Assembly: GCA_964444685.1 (NCBI GenBank)
Contig: CAYUIG010000013.1
Coordinates: 14,182 to 78,181, forward strand
Direction: 5' to 3'
Source: CAYUIG01 sp964444685
GTDB taxonomy: Bacteria > Gemmatimonadota > Gemmatimonadetes > Longimicrobiales > RSA9
DNA length: 64,000 nt
The stretch's first letter is position 1, and every line of letters starts with the position of its first letter. Positions 43,134 to 52,446 of the stretch are shown here, piece by piece. A model generated the notes under the pieces. That model saw only the letters and a list, made by a program, of their open reading frames with translations, was not told the DNA's origin and did no database searches. The translations under genes and the position numbers were made by a program.

Positions 43134-44591
43134 ATGATGGAGCACAACACGGGAATGCGCGTGCGGTTCGCGCCTTCGCCGACGGGCTACCTGCACGTGG
43201 GCGGTGCGCGCACTGCGCTCTATAACTGGCTGCTCGCGCGCCGCGCGGGCGGCGTCTTCGTACTGCGCATCGAGGACACGGATCGCGCCCGCTCGAGCGA
43301 CGAACACACACAGGCCATCCTGTCCGGCATGCAATGGCTCGGACTGGACTGGGATGAGGGGCCCTTCCACCAGGCGGACGGACTGGAGCGGCACATCGCC
43401 GACGCGCGCCGGCTGCTCGAGGTCGGCCGCGCCTACCGCTGCTTCTGCACGGCCGAGGACCTCGAGGCGCGTCGCAAGCACGCCGCCGAGCACAACCTCT
43501 CGCAGCAGTACGACCGCCGGTGTCTCGCCATCGATCCCGGGGAGGCCACGAGGAGGGCGGAGCAGGGCGAGCCGCACACCATCCGCTTCCACGTGCCCGA
43601 GGGAACGACGTGGTGGGAGGATGCGGTGCACGGGCGCGTGGAATTCGACAACAAGGACGTCGAGGACTTCATTGTCCTGCGCACCGACGGCACGCCGATC
43701 TACAACATGGCGGTCGTGAGTGATGACATCGAGATGCGCATCACGCACGTCATCCGGGGCGACGACCACATCTCGAACACACCGAAGCAGATCCTCCTCT
43801 ATCGCGCCCTCGGAGCACCCGAGCCGGTGTTCGGTCACGTGCCGATGATCCTCGGGCCGGACGGCAAGCGGCTGTCGAAGCGCCACGGCGCTACAGCAGT
43901 GGGTGAGTACGCGAAGGATGGAATCCTGCCCGAGGCGATGGTGAATTTCCTCGCACTGCTCGGCTGGAATCCCGGGACCGACGAGGAGATCTTCACGGTC
44001 GACGAGCTGATCGCGCGCTTCTCGCTCGAGGGCATCAACAGGAAGAGCGCGATCTTCGACACACAGAAGCTGCTCTGGATGAATGGGCAGCATCTGAATC
44101 GCATGGACCCCGTGAAGCTGGCCGAGGCCGCGGCCACCGAGCTGGATGTGCTCGGACTGCCGGGAACGAAGACGCTGCGCGAGCGGCCGGACTGGCTCGC
44201 GTCGCTCGTGAATCTCGTGAAGCCGCGTGCCCGCACGCTCTCCGACCTGGCGAAGCTGGCCGCACCGTACGTCGTCGAGGAAGTCGACCCGGAGCCGGAT
44301 GCGATCAAGAAGCACTGGGGCGAGGGGGCGGCGGTGGCGGAGCGTCTGAAGTCGCTGCGGGCCGCCTTCGAAGGCGCCGATTGGAATTCCGCTTCACTGG
44401 AGACAGCGTTGCGCGGCGTGGCGGAGTCGCTCGGTGTCGGGGCGGGGAAGCTGATCCATCCGCTGCGGGTCGCGCTCACGGGGACGGCCGTGGGTCCTGG
44501 CATCTTCGACGTGGCGGTCCAACTCGGAAAGGAGGCGTCCCTGCGCCGGATCGACGCCGCAGTCCGCAGACTGGCGAACGGATCGGCTTGA
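43134..44591 (+). CDS. gltX: Glutamyl-tRNA synthetase
   Basis: A 485-residue class Ib synthetase. The HIGH-type motif is FAPSPTGYLHVGGART, the second motif is KRLSKRHGA (residues 245-253), and VLRIEDTDRARS lines the active site. A Cys-rich segment (CFCTAEDLEARRKHAAEH) corresponds to the zinc-type region found in some GluRS. The C-terminal anticodon-binding domain is present. It is discriminating or non-discriminating GluRS; the window does not show gatCAB or glnS, so this cannot be settled. The stop codon overlaps the -35 box of the downstream tRNA-Gln promoter. Confidence 0.96.
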   Translation: MMEHNTGMRVRFAPSPTGYLHVGGARTALYNWLLARRAGGVFVLRIEDTDRARSSDEHTQAILSGMQWLGLDWDEGPFHQADGLERHIADARRLLEVGRAYRCFCTAEDLEARRKHAAEHNLSQQYDRRCLAIDPGEATRRAEQGEPHTIRFHVPEGTTWWEDAVHGRVEFDNKDVEDFIVLRTDGTPIYNMAVVSDDIEMRITHVIRGDDHISNTPKQILLYRALGAPEPVFGHVPMILGPDGKRLSKRHGATAVGEYAKDGILPEAMVNFLALLGWNPGTDEEIFTVDELIARFSLEGINRKSAIFDTQKLLWMNGQHLNRMDPVKLAEAAATELDVLGLPGTKTLRERPDWLASLVNLVKPRARTLSDLAKLAAPYVVEEVDPEPDAIKKHWGEGAAVAERLKSLRAAFEGADWNSASLETALRGVAESLGVGAGKLIHPLRVALTGTAVGPGIFDVAVQLGKEASLRRIDAAVRRLANGSA

Positions 44592-44617
44592 CACGTCCTG
44601 TTACTCACGCCTAGCTT
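44588..44617 (+). promoter_or_regulatory. Putative tRNA-Gln promoter
   Basis: TTGACA (44588-44593), an 18-base spacer and TAGCTT (44612-44617). The -10 box ends 10 bases before the mature tRNA 5' end, so the tRNA leader would be very short. Confidence 0.65.
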
Positions 44618-44627
44618 CGGATCGAGC

Positions 44628-44700
44628 TGCCCCTTGGTGTAACTGGCAACACGCCTGACTCTGGATCAGGAGAGTCCTGGTTCGAGCCCAGGAGGGGCAA
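44628..44700 (+). tRNA. tRNA-Gln (anticodon CTG)
   Basis: A 73-base cloverleaf: acceptor TGCCCCT/AGGGGCA, D-stem GTG/CAC, anticodon stem CCTGA/TCAGG with loop CTCTGGA (anticodon CTG, reading CAG), T-stem CCTGG/CCAGG with loop TTCGAGC, discriminator A. No CCA is encoded. The lexA-like gene starts 47 bases later without an obvious promoter of its own, so it may be co-transcribed. Confidence 0.95.
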
Positions 44701-44747
44701 TTCGTCGATCGGTCTCCCTCCCGCTCCGTGTCCCCGGGGGCCGCTGC

Positions 44748-45353
44748 ATGGCGCAATCGCTGACGGATCTCGAGCGCCGTGTGCTCGACTATCTGGTCGA
44801 GTATCTGCGGGAGCACACCTACCAGCCTTCCATTCGCGAAATAGGTCAGCACTTCGGGATCAAGAGCACGAAGACCGTGTCCGAGCTGCTCCAGTCGCTC
44901 GCCGCGAAGGGCTGGATCGAGCGGGATGCGTCGCGTTCGCGTGGCGTCCGGCTGCTCGGTGTCGAGATGCGGCCCGATGCGGTCACCGTGCCGTGCGTGG
45001 GACCTCATGCCGCGCCGGACGAGCACTACGAGATCGACCGCAAGCTCGCGGGCGGCAGCGGCGCCTTCCTGGTTACCGCGGGACCTGCGTGCGGAATCGA
45101 CGGTGTGCGCCCCGAGGACCTGCTCCTCACCCAGCCGCTCTCCGTGGCTGCGGAGGAGGGCGATGTCCTCGCGCTTCGCACCTCGAACGGCTGGCTGTTC
45201 GGGACCATGCGCGGCGGCCGCGTCGAGGTCCCGACCGCGACGGGAACGGCGCGGGCGGTGTCGCTCGGAGGAGAAATCGAAGTCGCCGGCCGCGTCGTGT
45301 GCGTGCTGCGCAGGATCGGGCGGCCGCAGCAGCGTCCTGCCACCTCTTCTTGA
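44748..45353 (+). CDS. LexA-like transcriptional regulator with degenerate autoprotease domain
   Basis: A 201-residue protein. Residues 5-70 are a clear LexA winged-helix DNA-binding domain (LTDLERRVLDYLVEYL, PSIREIGQHFGIKSTKTV, KGWIERDASRSRGV). Residues about 80-190 align with the LexA S24 protease domain, but the catalytic features are gone. The Ala-Gly scissile bond reads A89-P90, the nucleophile Ser region reads AGPACGIDGV with A114 at the Ser position, and the general-base Lys position is G152 in WLFGTMRGG. RecA-stimulated self-cleavage is therefore not expected. It could be a constitutive or ligand-controlled repressor rather than a canonical SOS regulator. No SOS-like operator was identified upstream. 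Confidence 0.88.
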   Translation: MAQSLTDLERRVLDYLVEYLREHTYQPSIREIGQHFGIKSTKTVSELLQSLAAKGWIERDASRSRGVRLLGVEMRPDAVTVPCVGPHAAPDEHYEIDRKLAGGSGAFLVTAGPACGIDGVRPEDLLLTQPLSVAAEEGDVLALRTSNGWLFGTMRGGRVEVPTATGTARAVSLGGEIEVAGRVVCVLRRIGRPQQRPATSS

Positions 45354-45826
45354 CCGCTTCCCTGGCCTCAGCCGTACCGGCTCCGGACGATGCGATGTGG
45401 ATGGCGCGCGCCCTCGAGCTTGCACGTGCCGCCGCCGCCCGCGAGGAAGTCCCCGTCGGTGCCGTCATCGTGGCCGGTGACACCATCCTCGCCGAGGCGT
45501 ACAACCTGACGCGCACGCGGCTGGACCCGACCGCGCACGCAGAGATCCTGGCGCTGCGCCGCGCGGCCGCGCGCACGGGCGGACGCCTCACGGATGCGAC
45601 GCTGTACGTCACCCTCGAGCCGTGCGCGATGTGCGCGGGCGCGATCGTGCTCGCAAAGCTGGGCCGGCTCGTCTATGCGGCCGCCGACCCGAAGACGGGG
45701 ATGTGCGGTTCGCTCGGCAACCTCGTACAGGATCCCCGCCTCAACCATCGCGTCCCCCTCACCACCGGCGTTCTCGGCGACGAGGCCGGTACACTCCTGC
45801 GCGAATTCTTCCGCGCGCGCCGCTGA
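45350..45826 (+). CDS. tadA: tRNA-specific adenosine deaminase
   Basis: A ~158-residue zinc deaminase that converts A34 to inosine in tRNA-Arg(ACG). The zinc and catalytic motifs are TAHAEI (H63, E65 from the TTG start) and TLEPCAMCAGAI. VPVGAVIV and the C-terminal LLREFFRARR are also typical. The start is uncertain: a TTG overlapping the lexA-like stop (45350) gives a slightly long N-terminus, while the ATG at 45395 begins right at WMARALELA and may be too short. Neither has a good ribosome binding site. Confidence 0.9.
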   Translation: MTASLASAVPAPDDAMWMARALELARAAAAREEVPVGAVIVAGDTILAEAYNLTRTRLDPTAHAEILALRRAAARTGGRLTDATLYVTLEPCAMCAGAIVLAKLGRLVYAAADPKTGMCGSLGNLVQDPRLNHRVPLTTGVLGDEAGTLLREFFRARR

Positions 45827-45839
45827 TTACGCCCTCGCG

Positions 45840-45868
45840 TTGACGCTGTCCGGGGGCCCGGTTAGCTT
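45840..45868 (+). promoter_or_regulatory. Putative pyrR-pyrB-pyrC promoter
   Basis: TTGACG (45840-45845), a 17-base spacer and TAGCTT (45863-45868). The leader to the pyrR ATG at 45910 would be about 35 bases, too short for a classical PyrR attenuator. Confidence 0.6.
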
Positions 45869-45909
45869 CGTCGCGGACCCGCCGCAGGATTGGAAGTCTC
45901 CAGGACCGC

Positions 45910-46466
45910 ATGACCGAGCCGAGCCGTCAACTGCTGATGGACCAGAGCGCGGTCGAGCAGGCGCTCGAACGCATGGCTCGTGAGCTCATCGATCGCCACA
46001 GCGGCGACAGCGGCCTGTCCATTGTCGGCATCCAGCGTCGCGGCGTGCAGCTTTCGCAGCGCCTCGCCGATGCCATCGAAGCGATCACCGGTGCGCGGCC
46101 ACCGGTCGGCACCCTCGACATCACACTGTACCGCGATGATCTGACGGCGATCGGTCCGCGTCCCGTCCTGGGCGAGACGCGGCTGCCCGACGGCGGCATC
46201 GATGGGCGCACGCTCGTGATCGTCGATGACGTGTGCTATACGGGCCGCACCGCGCGCGCGGCGCTCGACGAGCTCGCGGACTTCGGACGGCCCGCGCGCA
46301 TTTACCTCGCCGTGCTCATCGACCGCGGCGGCCGCGAACTGCCGATTGCACCCGACATCGTCGGCGAGACGGTACCGGTGAGCGAACGGCAGCGCGTCGA
46401 GGTACTCGTTCCCGAGCTGGACGGCCGACTTGCCGTCGAGCTGATCACGCCCCCTTCAGCGGACGG

Positions 46467-46470
<4 letters not shown>
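45910..46470 (+). CDS. pyrR: Bifunctional pyr operon regulator/uracil phosphoribosyltransferase
   Basis: A 186-residue PRTase-fold protein. The PRPP-binding motif is TLVIVDDVCYTGRTARAAL; IVGIQRRGVQLSQRL and DITLYRDDL are characteristic of PyrR. In other bacteria it binds pyr mRNA in response to UMP and also has UPRTase activity. Here it heads a pyrR-pyrB-pyrC operon, consistent with a regulatory role. Its stop overlaps pyrB by 4 bases. Confidence 0.94.
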
Positions 46471-47424
<954 letters not shown>

Positions 47425-47432
<8 letters not shown>

Positions 47433-48750
47433 GCATTCGAGACCCCTGCTGATTCGCGGCGGCCGCATCGTCGACCCGTCCACCGGCATCGACGAGGTCG
47501 CGGATCTCCTGCTCGAGGGCGGGGAAGTGGCCGGCACGGGCCGCGGCCTGGGCACGCCCGATGGTGCGATCATCTACGATGCCGATGGCTTCATCGTCTG
47601 CCCGGGACTCATCGACCTGCACGTGCACCTGCGGGAACCCGGCGGCGAACACAAGGAAACGATCGCGTCGGGCGCGAAGGCGGCCGCGGCGGGCGGCTTC
47701 ACGGCCGTGTGCGCGATGCCGAACACGGATCCGCCCATCGACGATCCGGCCGCGGTCGGCTTCGTGCTCGCGGAGGGCCTGCGAGCGGGCGGTGCGCGTG
47801 TCTATCCCGTCGGTGCGATCTCCGTCGGCCAGAAGGGCGAGCGGCTGACCGAGTTCGGCGAGATGGTGGATGCTGGCGCTGTCGCGGTGACCGATGACGG
47901 GCGGCCGGTTTCCGATGCGGGACTGATGCGGCTCGCGCTCGAGTACGCACGCGCCTTCGACATCCCGGTCGCTACGCACGCCGAAGAGCTGGCGCTCTCG
48001 CGCGGCGGCTCGATGAACGAAGGCATCATATCCACGCGTCTGGGATTGCTGGGGATTCCCAACGCCGCCGAGGATGCGATGATCGCACGCGACCTCATCA
48101 TCGCGGAGCTCACGGGCGGGCGTCTGCACGTGCAGCACGTGTCCACGCGCCGCGGCGTGGAGATGATCCGCGCGGCGAAGGAGCGCGGTGTGGAGGTGAC
48201 GGCGGAGGCGACGCCGCACCACTTCACTCTCACCGACGAAGCCTGCCGCGGCTACCGTACCGACGCAAAGGTGAACCCGCCGCTGCGCGCCGCTGAGGAT
48301 CGCGCGGCCGTCATCGAAGGCGTGCGCGACGGCACGCTCGACGTGATCGCGACGGACCACGCACCGCATCACTACGACGAGAAGGAGCAGGCGTTCGACG
48401 ATGCGCCGTTCGGGCTCGTCGGTCTCGAGACCGCGCTCGGCCTTGCCATCACGCAGCTCGTCGAGAACGACGTGCTGACGATGCCGCAGCTGATCGAGCG
48501 CATGAGCTGTCAGCCCGCGCGCGCCTTCCGTCTCCCGGGCGGAACACTGCGCAAGGGTGCGCCCGCCGATGTGACCGTGTTCGATCCCACGGAGGAGTGG
48601 ATCGTGGACCCGACCCGCTTCCTCTCGCGCAGCCGGAACACACCGTTCGCGGCGATGCAGCTTCGCGGCCGTCCGCTCCTCACCATCGTCGGCGGAGTGC
48701 CGCGCTACGACCGCATCCGTCGGGACCGGACCGCCGCGGAGAAGACGTGA
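47425..48750 (+). CDS. pyrC: Dihydroorotase
   Basis: A 441-residue class I dihydroorotase of the amidohydrolase superfamily. Metal ligands are in DLHVHLREPG (H66, H68), with further His in THAEEL, LHVQHVST and the catalytic Asp in VIATDHAPHH. Length and motifs are those of the PyrB-associated type I enzyme, not the shorter E. coli type. It overlaps pyrB and touches the next gene. Confidence 0.96.
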
Positions 48751-49859
48751 TGGTGGCGCCGGCGCGGCCTATCGCTCCGCGCGAGTGGGTGGGTGGTGCG
48801 GCCTTCCCGTGGCCGCCCGCCGGGTCACTGCCCGCCGGGCAATCGGTCGTTGCCTGCTATTCGATCGTCCAGGTTCAGCCCGCACGCACACGACAGGACC
48901 GGCTCTACCTGAAGCTCGTCGTGGCCGATGCGCACGGTACCGTGCCTGCCCGCGTGTGGGAGCATGCGGAAGATCTGATCGCGTGGCTGCGGCCCGGGAT
49001 CTTCATCGGTGTGCGCGGCCGCATCGAGGACTTCAACGGCGAACGGCAGATCAGTGTCGAGGAGATCGCGCCACTCGAAGTCGATGGCGACGATCTCGAC
49101 CTCTTCCTCCCTCGCTCGATGCGCGATCCGGAGGAGATGGAGCGAGAGCTCGCCGCCTTCGTACAGTCGATTGGTGACAAGGCGCTGCGGACGCTGCTTC
49201 GACGCATGCTGCTTACGCGCGGTTCACTCGCGCGCGAGTTCCGGCGCGCGCCCGCGGCCTCGCGTCATCATCACGCATGGTTGGGCGGCCTGCTCGAGCA
49301 CACACTCTCCGTCACGGCCGTGTGCGACGCGCTCGCGCGCCACTACGGTGACGCACTCGATCGCGATCTGCTGATTGCCGCCGCGCTGCTGCACGACGTC
49401 GGCAAGACGCGCGAGATCCTGCCGGAGGTGGGGTTCCCATATTCCGACGAGGGGAAGCTGCTCGGCCACATCGTGATCGGCATGCGCCTGGTCGAGGACG
49501 CCGGGCGCGAGGTAGATGGGCTCTCGAGCGAGCGACTCATGCTGCTCCAGCACCTGATCGCCAGCCACCAGGGCCGCTTCGAGTGGCAGAGCCCGCGCGA
49601 ACCCCGCATCCTCGAGGCCCTGATCCTCCACTACGCCGACGACCTGGACGCCAAGTTCACCCAGGCCGCGGGGCTGCTCCGCGACGTGGACGCCGGCTGG
49701 TCCGCGTGGGATCGCGGCTTGGGCCGAGACTTCCTCCGGCATCTCCATCGTCGCGTCCCCAAGGCCGCGCTCGATCGCGACGCCCCTCCCGATCCCAGCG
49801 GCCGCCCCGACCTCGACACGCTCGACCTCTTCGACGACTCGCCCCGGCGCCCCGAATAA
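48750..49859 (+). CDS. OB-fold/HD-domain 3'-5' exoribonuclease (YhaM-like)
   Basis: A 369-residue protein. The N-terminal ~110 residues form an OB-fold nucleic-acid-binding domain (LYLKLVVADAHGTVPARVW, VRGRIEDFNGERQISVEEI). An HD hydrolase domain follows: HHHAWLGGLLEHTLSV and AALLHDVGKTREILP, with a later HLIASHQGRFEWQSP. This layout is that of YhaM/CBF1, a 3'-5' exoribonuclease, and function is inferred from it. The ATG overlaps the pyrC stop, so it is probably the last gene of the pyr transcript; a GTG one codon earlier is possible. Confidence 0.86.
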   Translation: MVAPARPIAPREWVGGAAFPWPPAGSLPAGQSVVACYSIVQVQPARTRQDRLYLKLVVADAHGTVPARVWEHAEDLIAWLRPGIFIGVRGRIEDFNGERQISVEEIAPLEVDGDDLDLFLPRSMRDPEEMERELAAFVQSIGDKALRTLLRRMLLTRGSLAREFRRAPAASRHHHAWLGGLLEHTLSVTAVCDALARHYGDALDRDLLIAAALLHDVGKTREILPEVGFPYSDEGKLLGHIVIGMRLVEDAGREVDGLSSERLMLLQHLIASHQGRFEWQSPREPRILEALILHYADDLDAKFTQAAGLLRDVDAGWSAWDRGLGRDFLRHLHRRVPKAALDRDAPPDPSGRPDLDTLDLFDDSPRRPE

Positions 49860-49890
49860 AAAACGCCGCCCCGGCGAACCGGAGCGGCGC
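49857..49890 (-). terminator. Rho-independent terminator of rpsT
   Basis: On the minus strand, CGCCGCTCCGG, a short CGAA-type loop and CCGGGGCGGCG are followed by a run of six Ts (49863-49858). The T-run is on the rpsT side only, so it serves the minus strand. Confidence 0.85.
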
Positions 49891-49913
49891 TCATACTCTG
49901 TGCTCGAGGCGCG

Positions 49914-50171
49914 TCAGGAGGACTTCTGCTTCACGGCCCGGGCGAGCTGGGACTTCTTGCGCGCGGCCTTGTTGGGATGGATGATCCGCCGCGTCGCCAG
50001 GCGATCCAGCAGAGCTTCCGTCTCCTTCAGCTCCGACGTAGCTGTAGCGCCGTCCGGCGCCGCCGTTACCTTCTTGATGGCCGTCCGCAGCTTCGACCGC
50101 TGCGAGCGGTTGTGCGCGCGGCGCTTCTGCTCCTGCCGGATCCTCTTCTCGGCGCTCTTCGTATTCGCCAA
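49914..50171 (-). CDS. rpsT: 30S ribosomal protein S20
   Basis: An 85-residue basic protein with ANTKSAEKRIRQEQKRRAHN right after the start, the standard S20 N-terminus, and the helical HPNKAARKKSQLARAV C-terminus. The start is a TTG at 50171 preceded by GGGAGGA; a longer frame upstream (to 50234) would overlap the promoter and is rejected. A TTG start is common for rpsT and may limit its expression. Confidence 0.95.
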   Translation of the reverse strand: MANTKSAEKRIRQEQKRRAHNRSQRSKLRTAIKKVTAAPDGATATSELKETEALLDRLATRRIIHPNKAARKKSQLARAVKQKSS

Positions 50172-50205
50172 GCGTCCTCCCACGGAAGTGTTACCCGAGC
50201 CGCGA

Positions 50206-50234
50206 AAGCTAGACGCAGGGCCTCCATCTGTCAA
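50206..50234 (-). promoter_or_regulatory. Putative rpsT promoter
   Basis: On the minus strand, TTGACA (50234-50229), a 17-base spacer and TAGCTT (50211-50206), about 35 bases before the TTG start. It is the best match to the recurring promoter type of this window. Confidence 0.7.
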
Positions 50235-50305
50235 TCCGGGCCGGGTTTTCGAGACACGGGCCGGGGTGGCGTGGCCGCGGCCGCGGGAATAGCTTCAGCC
50301 CTCCT

Positions 50306-50953
50306 ATGGAGGTCCTCGGCCTTGCGGTCGTTCTGCTCGCGTCGCTCGTGGTGCACGAGTACGCCCACGCTCGCGTCGCACTGGCCGAGGGCGACCCGAC
50401 CGCGCGCGATCTCGGACGCGTCACGCTGAATCCGGTGGCGCACATCGATCCGATCGGGACGCTGCTGCTGCCGGGGATGCTGCTGGCGAGCGGCGCGAAC
50501 TTCCTGTTTGGCTGGGCGAAGCCGGTGCCGGTGGACCCGCGCTTCTACCGCAACGGCGCGGTGAGCGACATCAAGGTGTCGCTGGCCGGTGTGACGGCGA
50601 ACCTGCTGCTCGCGCTGCTGGCGACGATCGTGGTGGCGGGGCTGGTGAAGCTGGCGCGCGCGGTGCCGGCCGCTGAGAGTCTTGCGCTGGCTGCCGCGGA
50701 TGTCGGGCTGCTTGCGATCCGGATCAACTACATACTGATGATCTTCAACCTGATTCCGATTCCGCCACTGGACGGCTCGCACCTGCTGCGGCATCTGCTG
50801 CCGGCGGGTCTGCGGAATGCGTATCAGCGCGCGGGTCCCATCATCGCGCTGGTCTTTCTCGGGTTGATGATCACCGGTGCACTGGGTGTGCTGCTCACGC
50901 CGGCGTTCCTGCTGGAGGAGCTCTCGCTGAAGCTGATTCGATGGTGGACGTAG
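50306..50953 (+). CDS. M50-family (site-2-protease-like) membrane metalloprotease
   Basis: A 215-residue integral membrane zinc protease. The motif HEYAH (H17, E18, H21) lies in the first helix, and the third ligand Asp is in IPPLDGSHLLR. Four to five hydrophobic helices and no PDZ domain match the short S2P-like group. Substrates are unknown. A TAGCTT box lies ten bases before the ATG, so the transcript may be almost leaderless. Its end overlaps scpA by 13 bases. Confidence 0.9.
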   Translation: MEVLGLAVVLLASLVVHEYAHARVALAEGDPTARDLGRVTLNPVAHIDPIGTLLLPGMLLASGANFLFGWAKPVPVDPRFYRNGAVSDIKVSLAGVTANLLLALLATIVVAGLVKLARAVPAAESLALAAADVGLLAIRINYILMIFNLIPIPPLDGSHLLRHLLPAGLRNAYQRAGPIIALVFLGLMITGALGVLLTPAFLLEELSLKLIRWWT

Positions 50954-51711
50954 CGCAGGTCGAGGCGTCGGAAGGCGCCTTCATCGTGGAGCTGGAGCGG
51001 TTCCAGGGTCCTCTCGACCTGCTGCTGCATCTGATCCGCGAACAGGACATCGACATCTTCGACATCCCGATCGCCCAGATCACCGCGCAATTCCTGCGCG
51101 CGATCGAGGGCGTCGAGCAGCTCGGCCTCGACCGTGCGGGTGAGTTCCTCGAGACGGCGGCACTGCTGGTGCGCATCAAGGCGCAGATGGTGCTGCCGCG
51201 TCACGGTGATGAGGGTGCGGTGGCGGAGGATCCGCGCGCGGAGCTGGTGCGCAGGCTGCTGGAATACGAGCACTTCCGCGAGGCGGCATTGCGCATGGAG
51301 GAAGCGGAGCGCGAGCGGCGGCGGCTGTTTGGCCGCGGCTACGTGCCGCCCCGGCCTCCGCCGCCGAAGCCGACGGAGCTGCGCGTGAGCTGGGAGGACG
51401 TATTCGGCGCGGCGCTCACGATTGGTGAGCGTGTGAAGGCGCGGGAAGCACACCGCGTGTCGGCACGTGCGATTCCGCTGGAAGAGAAGATCGGCCTGAT
51501 CGTTACGACGCTGCGGCGCATATCACGTGTGGAGTTCCGCGACCTGGTCGCTCCGTTTCGCGACCGGCTGCACGGCGTAATGACCTTCGTGGCCGGACTC
51601 GAGCTGGCGAAGCGGCGGCAGGTCTCGCTGCGGCAGGGACGTCCCTTCGCCGCGCTGTGGCTGTACCGCGGCAAGGAGAACGGGGTGGATGAGGCAGACG
51701 CGGATCATTGA
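50941..51711 (+). CDS. scpA: Segregation and condensation protein A
   Basis: A 256-residue kleisin partner of the SMC condensin. The N-terminus FIVELERFQGPLDLLLHLIREQDIDIFDIPIAQIT is the family signature; the C-terminal winged-helix part is LRRISRVEFRDLV. It overlaps scpB by 23 bases, the usual scpAB arrangement. The smc gene is not in the window. Confidence 0.94.
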   Translation: MVDVAQVEASEGAFIVELERFQGPLDLLLHLIREQDIDIFDIPIAQITAQFLRAIEGVEQLGLDRAGEFLETAALLVRIKAQMVLPRHGDEGAVAEDPRAELVRRLLEYEHFREAALRMEEAERERRRLFGRGYVPPRPPPPKPTELRVSWEDVFGAALTIGERVKAREAHRVSARAIPLEEKIGLIVTTLRRISRVEFRDLVAPFRDRLHGVMTFVAGLELAKRRQVSLRQGRPFAALWLYRGKENGVDEADADH

Positions 51712-52444
51712 GGCACTGCTCTTCGCGAGCGATGCGCCGCTCACGGCGGCGGACCTCGCGCGCGTCGACGAACGGCTCGACGAGGACACCGTCGCGGCGA
51801 TCGTGGCGGAGCTGCGCACCGAGTACGATGCGGAAGAGCGCGCGTTCCAGATCTACGAGGTCGCGGGCGGCTATCAGATGCTCACGCGGCCCGAGTACGC
51901 GCCGCTGCTCGAGCGCTTCGAGACGGTGCCGCAGCCCGCGCGGCTGTCCACGCCCGCGCTCGAGGTGCTCGCGATCATCGCGTACCGTCAGCCGATCGGC
52001 CGGAACGAAATCGAAGAGATCCGCGGCGTGCAGAGTGGTGCGGTTCTGCGCACGCTCCAGGACCGCAACCTGATCGACGTGGTCGGGCGCTCCGAGGGAC
52101 TGGGCCGACCGCTGCTCTACGGCACGACGCCCAAATTCCTCGAGCATTTCGGGTTCCGCTCGCTCGACGACCTGCCGCGACCGGACGAGCTGCCGGTCGT
52201 GCTGCGCGAGCGCCCGGCGCCCGAGCCGATGGTGCCGGTGGAGGAGTCGGCGCCGGCGGAGACCGCCGCAGAACCGGGTGAACCCACTCCCGCCGAGGCC
52301 GTGGCCGAGCCTGCGGAGTCCACGACGGGTGAGGTTGTCGCGGAAGTGGAGGCGTCGACGTCGCCTGAAACCGAGTCGGAAACGGAGACCGAGGGCGACG
52401 CGGACGAAGTGGGCGCAGGCATACCGGACGAAGCCGGGAGCTAG
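51689..52444 (+). CDS. scpB: Segregation and condensation protein B
   Basis: A 251-residue protein with two winged helices: TRIIEALLFASDAPLTAADLA at the N-terminus and STPALEVLAIIAYRQPIGRNEIEEIRGV in the middle, followed by GRSEGLGRPLLYGTTPKFLEHFG. An extra C-terminal tail of about 80 residues (from about 170) is rich in Pro, Ala, Glu, Ser and Thr and probably disordered; it is not part of the core family. It acts with ScpA and SMC in chromosome compaction. Confidence 0.93.
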   Translation: MRQTRIIEALLFASDAPLTAADLARVDERLDEDTVAAIVAELRTEYDAEERAFQIYEVAGGYQMLTRPEYAPLLERFETVPQPARLSTPALEVLAIIAYRQPIGRNEIEEIRGVQSGAVLRTLQDRNLIDVVGRSEGLGRPLLYGTTPKFLEHFGFRSLDDLPRPDELPVVLRERPAPEPMVPVEESAPAETAAEPGEPTPAEAVAEPAESTTGEVVAEVEASTSPETESETETEGDADEVGAGIPDEAGS

Positions 52445-52446
52445 TC

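Noticed and set aside
44748..45353. Frameshift or sequencing error as the reason for the degenerate LexA protease domain
   Set aside because: The protein aligns with LexA without gaps around all three altered sites, and strand residues between them are kept; a frameshift would destroy the flanking sequence too.
49864..49890. Bidirectional terminator serving the HD-nuclease gene as well
   Set aside because: On the plus strand the hairpin is followed by CTCATACTCTG, with no T-run.
50172..50234. Longer start for rpsT
   Set aside because: The extension is not part of the S20 family, overlaps the promoter, and the TTG at 50171 has GGGAGGA at good spacing.
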